Shown here one piece after another: positions 58,125 to 61,862 of a stretch of DNA of 61,862 bases. The notes beneath the pieces were generated by a model. The model saw nothing but the letters and a program-made list of their open reading frames with translations, did no database searches and was not told where the DNA came from. The stretch lies in contig CAJXQJ010000017.1 in NCBI GenBank assembly GCA_913058245.1, positions 1-61,862 of the forward strand. Reading direction: 5' to 3'. Position 1 is the stretch's first letter, and the number at the start of each line of letters is the position of its first letter. The DNA comes from an uncultured Colwellia sp. (GTDB taxonomy: Bacteria > Pseudomonadota > Gammaproteobacteria > Enterobacterales > Alteromonadaceae). Both the position numbers and the translations under genes were made by a program.

Positions 58125-59024
58125 CTATTTTTTTGCTTTTCTATATACGTATTTCATTGGATCTATTTGGGTATTATTGCGCAATATTTCATAATGCACA
58201 TGTGGCCCTGTAGAACGTCCAGTACTACCCATTTTTGCAATAACTTGACCCTTTGTTACCACATCACCTACCGAAACCGTAAGTTCTTTATTGTGACCAT
58301 AGCGAGTTTTTAAACCGTCACCATGATTAATTTCTATTAATTGGCCATAACCATAGCGTTCACCCGACCAGCTAACTACCCCTGAAGCTGTTGCGATAAT
58401 GTCAGCATTCTCACTGCCGGCAAAATCAACACCTTTGTGCATAGCAGGTTTGCCACTAAAAGGGTCTTTCCTCGTACCATAGTATGAAGACAACCAACCT
58501 TTGGTTATTGGTCGACCAGATAAATAACGTGTATTTTCTATATGGTGACCGAAGGCGATAGATTCAAGCATTTTTAATTGTTTTTCTTCATGAGCAAGCG
58601 TATTTTCAAGTGCGGCAATACTTGATAATAACTCTGCTAGATCCTTTTTCGGCTCAACTTCGCTTTGTATCATAGGTCCACCACTGGGTGGTAACTGCTC
58701 AAAATTAAACTCATTGTCAGGAATACTGGCATCTTCCGCCAATCTATCTCCCAAAGCATTTAAACGTAATACTTGGCTTTGTAGTTCTGCTAACTTCATC
58801 GTTACTGCGGTAACTTGATCGCTATTAACTGCCGGTCCATCAATACTTGGTAAGCTAGATAAGTGATATTCTGGACTTTTAGGGATGTCGTCTGAAGAAG
58901 CAACTAAATGGACTATAAAACCAGAAATTAGCGCAAATACGGCTAATGCCGACAGCCAATGAAGTTTATTTAGCTTCATTGAAAATCTAACATTTTTTCC
59001 GCGGTATAGTAGTGTTAAACTCAT
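58125..59024 (-). CDS. M23 family metallopeptidase, membrane-anchored
   Basis: A 299-residue LytM-type protein. One membrane helix (about residues 23-43) is followed by a coiled region (70-95 and 125-155) and the peptidase domain. The zinc ligands are His196 and Asp200 (MHKGVD) and His277 in HVHYEI, with His275 also present, so it should be an active endopeptidase cutting peptidoglycan cross-links. A short in-frame start at codon 16 is possible. It occupies the position of secM between lpxC and secA. Neighbouring division and wall genes suggest a role in septal or side-wall remodelling, which is inference. Confidence 0.9.
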   Translation of the reverse strand: MSLTLLYRGKNVRFSMKLNKLHWLSALAVFALISGFIVHLVASSDDIPKSPEYHLSSLPSIDGPAVNSDQVTAVTMKLAELQSQVLRLNALGDRLAEDASIPDNEFNFEQLPPSGGPMIQSEVEPKKDLAELLSSIAALENTLAHEEKQLKMLESIAFGHHIENTRYLSGRPITKGWLSSYYGTRKDPFSGKPAMHKGVDFAGSENADIIATASGVVSWSGERYGYGQLIEINHGDGLKTRYGHNKELTVSVGDVVTKGQVIAKMGSTGRSTGPHVHYEILRNNTQIDPMKYVYRKAKK

Positions 59025-59056
59025 ATCTTATTCATCGTTTGTTCAAGAGCTGACCT

Positions 59057-59518
59057 ATGGCACGTAAATCTAAAATACCTACTGATATGTCAGCCCTGTT
59101 TAATTCAACGTCAGGCACTTTGGCACAAATAACGGCAAAAACCAACTCTTTAACCATTTTGTCGGATATTGTACGACAAATATGCCCTGACCTGCCAGAA
59201 GATGTCTGGAAAATAGCCAACTTTAAGAGTAAGTCTTTAGTTATTGAGGTTAATTCGGCCGTATGGAGCCAAAGGTTACAATTTGAGCGCATGAACATAT
59301 GCCGAGAGTTAACGCAAGTTACCGAAAATCAATTTAATCAAATTGAAATTAAAGTTACGCCATATCGTACCAAAGTACCTGAAAAAACGGTTATTCCTGA
59401 AGCAACAAATAGTTCTATCTCTCAAGCCACTGCCAAGCAATTATTAGCAGTGGCGAAAAACGCTCCTGATAGCTTACGAAAAAAATTAGAAAAACTCGCA
59501 GCTCACGCTAATAAGTAG
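59057..59518 (+). CDS. dciA: DUF721 protein, DciA-type helicase operator
   Basis: A 153-residue protein of the DUF721/DciA family: the N-terminal KH-like domain has SLTILSDIVRQICPDLPEDVWKIANF and SLVIEVNSAVWSQRLQFER. DciA is the ancestral loader or operator of the replicative helicase DnaB in bacteria lacking DnaC. The C-terminal ~50 residues are Lys/Ala-rich and probably disordered. It is divergent from the M23 gene, with only 32 bases between start codons, so their promoters must overlap. It ends at a shared bidirectional terminator with lpxC. Confidence 0.85.
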   Translation: MARKSKIPTDMSALFNSTSGTLAQITAKTNSLTILSDIVRQICPDLPEDVWKIANFKSKSLVIEVNSAVWSQRLQFERMNICRELTQVTENQFNQIEIKVTPYRTKVPEKTVIPEATNSSISQATAKQLLAVAKNAPDSLRKKLEKLAAHANK

Positions 59519-59542
59519 CTATAATTCCTGTACTTCGAATAC

Positions 59543-59569
59543 AAAAAAACCAGTCAAATGACTGGTTTT
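59543..59569. terminator. Bidirectional terminator of dciA and lpxC
   Basis: The arms 59546-59556 and 59559-59569 are exactly complementary. The A-run on the left is seven bases, giving a strong T-tract for lpxC on the minus strand, with TTTT for dciA. Confidence 0.88.
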
Positions 59570-59593
59570 AATCAACTGGATGCGGAACAGTAA

Positions 59594-60511
59594 CTAAAAA
59601 GGCGCAGCAGTTAATTCTTGAAATTGAATAGGTGACTCTACGGTATCTTCGTAAGTAACCCATTCCCAAGATTCAGATTGTTTGAACACTTCACGAAGCA
59701 ACATGTTATTTAAACCATGCCCTGATTTAAATGCGTTTAATTCACCCAAAATACTGACACCACCCATGTATAAATCACCAATGGCATCAAGAATTTTATG
59801 CTTAACAAACTCATCATCGTAACGTAAATCGTCTTTATTAAGCATACGATATTCATCTAGTACGATGGCGTTTTCTAAACTGCCACCTAAAGCTAAGTTA
59901 TGAGAGCGTAAAAACTCAATGTCTTTCATAAAACCAAAAGTACGGGCACGACTTATTTCTTTAATAAAAGAACAGCTTGAAAGGTCCATACTCATAGTTT
60001 GACAGGTATTAGCAATTACCGGGTGCTCAAACTCAATAGCAAAATTTACGCGAAAGCCTTCATAAGGTCTTAATTCCGCCCACTTATCGCCTTCTTCAAC
60101 ACGAATGGTTTTGGTAATTCGTAGAAAGCGCTTAGCAACATTTGATGTTTCAATGCCAACCGATTGAATTAAATAAACAAAAGGTAGTGCACTGCCATCC
60201 ATAATTGGAATCTCAGGCGAATCAACTTCAACGATGAGGTTGTCAATGCCTAGTCCTGCAACAGCAGAAAGCAGATGTTCGACGGTGGAAATCTGAACAC
60301 CTTGCTCATTCACTAAACACGTACATAAAGTCGTTTCACCAACAGCTTCCGGTGTCGCTGGAATATCGACAACGGGATCTAAATCAACTCGGCGAAAAAT
60401 AATACCGGTGTTAGCAGGAGCAGGACGGAGAGTGATCTGCACCTTTTCACCTTTATGTAACCCTACACCAATGGCAGAGACATTTTCTTTTATTGTACGT
60501 TGTTTAATCAT
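59594..60511 (-). CDS. lpxC: UDP-3-O-acyl-N-acetylglucosamine deacetylase LpxC
   Basis: A 305-residue zinc enzyme, exactly the length of E. coli LpxC, catalysing the committed step of lipid A synthesis. The start is the ATG of MIKQRTIK, with GAAGG upstream; an ORF extension 13 codons further lacks homology. Conserved: [27 protein letters not shown] with the first zinc His, [10 protein letters not shown], and [17 protein letters not shown] with the other zinc ligands and catalytic His. In E. coli its level is controlled by FtsH proteolysis. It lies downstream of ftsZ, as in E. coli. Confidence 0.97.
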   Translation of the reverse strand: MIKQRTIKENVSAIGVGLHKGEKVQITLRPAPANTGIIFRRVDLDPVVDIPATPEAVGETTLCTCLVNEQGVQISTVEHLLSAVAGLGIDNLIVEVDSPEIPIMDGSALPFVYLIQSVGIETSNVAKRFLRITKTIRVEEGDKWAELRPYEGFRVNFAIEFEHPVIANTCQTMSMDLSSCSFIKEISRARTFGFMKDIEFLRSHNLALGGSLENAIVLDEYRMLNKDDLRYDDEFVKHKILDAIGDLYMGGVSILGELNAFKSGHGLNNMLLREVFKQSESWEWVTYEDTVESPIQFQELTAAPF

Positions 60512-60573
60512 AAATAGCCTTCTTAAGCCTATATTGCGCTCTATTAGCACCCACCGGAATTAAGCGGAGGCGT

Positions 60574-60602
60574 AATATAGCAAAAAAGCCTAACAAAATC
60601 AA
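60574..60602 (-). promoter_or_regulatory. Candidate sigma-70 promoter of lpxC
   Basis: On the minus strand TTGATT and TATATT are 17 bases apart, four and five matches to consensus. Transcription would start about 55 bases before the lpxC ATG, within the ftsZ-lpxC gap. Confidence 0.55.
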
Positions 60603-60649
60603 AATATCAACATTTACAGTCATTACAACTGAAATTAAACAAGCAAGTT

Positions 60650-61813
60650 TTAGTCCGCTTGTTTACGTAAAAATGCTGGGATATCTAAATAATCATCAAG
60701 TTCTGTAGCTGCCACTTTCTGTGTTTGGGCATTAGCTTCCGGCATAGTTACCGGGTTAGCTTTTACTTCAGGTTGTGCACTTGGTACATAATCACCACCA
60801 ACTACTTGTGGCTCAACGGCTGGCGCTGGGTTCACTAAAGTAATATCAGGCTTACGTTCAGCGCCAATACCCGTTGCAACAACAGTTACACGTAAGTCTT
60901 CTGTCATTTCTGGGTCAATCACTGCACCAACAACTACAGTGGCATTCTCAGAAGAGAATGCTTTAACTGCATTACCAACAGTTTCAAACTCGTCAATACT
61001 GATATCCATACCAGCTGTAATATTAACTAAAATACCGCGTGCGCCTGCTAGATCAACATCTTCTAGTAACGGGCTAGAAATTGCAGCTTCTGCAGCTTCT
61101 TCGGCACGATCCGGTCCTGATGCTATACCAGACCCCATCATTGCCGTTCCCATTTCAGACATTACAGTTCTAACATCGGCGAAATCCACATTTATGAGTC
61201 CCGGACGCGTAATAAGTTCCGCAATACCCTGTACCGCACCTAACAAAACATTGTTAGCGGCTTTAAATGCGTCAAGTAAACTAGTACCAGGGCCCAACAC
61301 TTTCAGTAGCTTTTCATTTGGAATAGTGATCAGTGAATCAACACTTTTAGCTAAAAACTCAATGCCTTGATCGGCATAGTTCATACGCTTTTTACCTTCA
61401 AATGGAAAAGGCTTAGTGACTACGGCAACTGTTAAAATACCCATTTCTTTGGCTATTTCGGCAACAACAGGCGCTGCGCCTGTACCTGTACCACCACCCA
61501 TACCAGCCGCGATAAAGATCATATCTGCGCCTTGTAAAGTTTCTTTTATGGTTTCTCGGTCTTCTTCAGCACTTCGACGACCTATTTCAGGGTTAGCACC
61601 AGCACCTAAGCCTTTTGTTACGTCGTGGCCTAATTGCAAGGTCACATTAGCCGCTGAATTACGCAATGCTTGTGAGTCAGTATTTGCCGTAATAAATTCA
61701 ACACCTTCAATGGTTTGTGAAACCATGTGTTCTACAGCGTTGCCACCGCCGCCGCCAACACCAATAACCTTGATGACAGCTTCTTCGTTGTGGTCTTCCA
61801 TTAATTCAAACAT
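60650..61813 (-). CDS. ftsZ: Cell division GTPase FtsZ
   Basis: A 387-residue tubulin homologue forming the Z ring. It has the glycine-rich start [10 protein letters not shown] (18-27), the tubulin signature GGGTGTG (106-112), the T7 loop ([11 protein letters not shown]) and a variable linker (about 320-370) ending in the conserved tail [13 protein letters not shown], which binds FtsA, ZipA and ZapD. GGAGA precedes the ATG by eight bases. It is last before lpxC in the mirror image of the E. coli dcw cluster. Confidence 0.98.
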   Translation of the reverse strand: MFELMEDHNEEAVIKVIGVGGGGGNAVEHMVSQTIEGVEFITANTDSQALRNSAANVTLQLGHDVTKGLGAGANPEIGRRSAEEDRETIKETLQGADMIFIAAGMGGGTGTGAAPVVAEIAKEMGILTVAVVTKPFPFEGKKRMNYADQGIEFLAKSVDSLITIPNEKLLKVLGPGTSLLDAFKAANNVLLGAVQGIAELITRPGLINVDFADVRTVMSEMGTAMMGSGIASGPDRAEEAAEAAISSPLLEDVDLAGARGILVNITAGMDISIDEFETVGNAVKAFSSENATVVVGAVIDPEMTEDLRVTVVATGIGAERKPDITLVNPAPAVEPQVVGGDYVPSAQPEVKANPVTMPEANAQTQKVAATELDDYLDIPAFLRKQAD

Positions 61814-61834
61814 TTTTATTATCTCCGATTTTTA

Positions 61835-61862
61835 TTACGTTTTGTTCCACCAAAACTCTTTC
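61835..61862 (-). CDS. Possible C-terminal end of ftsA, cut by the window
   Basis: The last bases, read on the minus strand, give an open frame of eight codons (KEFWWNKT) ending in TAATAA, 21 bases before the ftsZ ATG. The aromatic/basic content fits the membrane-binding tail of FtsA, and ftsA is almost always upstream of ftsZ. Eight codons are too few for a firm call. Confidence 0.3.

Noticed and set aside
60939..61370. 143-codon open frame antisense to ftsZ
   Set aside because: Complete overlap with ftsZ, no ribosome site, composition explained by the complementary strand.
1..61862. CRISPR arrays, IS elements, tRNA or rRNA genes
   Set aside because: No regularly spaced repeats, transposase-like proteins, or cloverleaf/rRNA sequences were found on reading the intergenic regions of both strands.

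Overview
The window is a stretch of chromosome from an AT-rich marine gammaproteobacterium. Protein character and gene order point to Alteromonadales, most likely Colwelliaceae (Colwellia/Thalassotalea-like); this is an inference made without any database search. There is no phage, IS element, CRISPR array, rRNA or tRNA that I can see. Nearly everything is a chromosomal housekeeping or envelope gene.

Layout. 1-4.3 kb: an outer-membrane block on the minus strand (alpha/beta-hydrolase lipoprotein, mlaA, MipA/OmpV barrel) plus a divergent MipA-like barrel on the plus strand. 4.3-13.3 kb: an orphan OmpR-type response regulator, an acyl-CoA dehydrogenase, a periplasmic transglutaminase-like protein, a large hybrid sensor kinase and a PIN-PhoH ATPase. 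13.9-18.6 kb: rapA, rluA and a DUF3530 protein. 18.6-24.3 kb: a Ycf48-like beta-propeller protein and a translationally coupled RND pump plus membrane-fusion protein. 24.4-32.6 kb: yacL, an orphan solute-binding protein, a TonB/TolA-like Pro/Lys-rich protein, acnB, and divergently a second, longer AcnB. 32.8-37.3 kb: a small lipoprotein, a PEP-CTERM protein and a PrsT-like TPR lipoprotein. 37.5-44.4 kb: lpdA, aceF, aceE and pdhR, with PdhR operator sequences upstream of pdhR. 44.9-47.9 kb: ampE, ampD, a retropepsin-like protease and nadC. 48.2-54.7 kb: pilA-pilB-pilC-pilD, coaE, zapD, yacG. 54.7-61.8 kb: mutT, secA, an M23 peptidase, dciA, lpxC, ftsZ.

The right two thirds keep, in mirror image, the E. 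coli minute-2 order (ftsZ, lpxC, secA, mutT, yacG-zapD-coaE, pilin/hof genes, nadC, ampDE, pdhR-aceEF-lpd, acnB, yacL). This framework shows clearly where the lineage has inserted genes: the PEP-CTERM/PrsT/second-AcnB block between lpdA and acnB, the two envelope genes between acnB and yacL, and an M23 peptidase where E. coli has secM.

Functionally, the pyruvate dehydrogenase operon feeds the TCA cycle, represented by two aconitases. pilABCD builds type IV pili. ftsZ, zapD, lpxC, ampD and secA cover division, lipid A, wall recycling and secretion. The left end is concerned with outer-membrane lipid asymmetry and barrels. No wholly new multi-gene system is evident. The best leads are the Bacteroidetes-like second AcnB, the hydrolase-MlaA coupling, the exosortase-less PEP-CTERM/PrsT island, the TonB-like protein without a TonB C-terminal domain, and several unexplained perfect inverted repeats.
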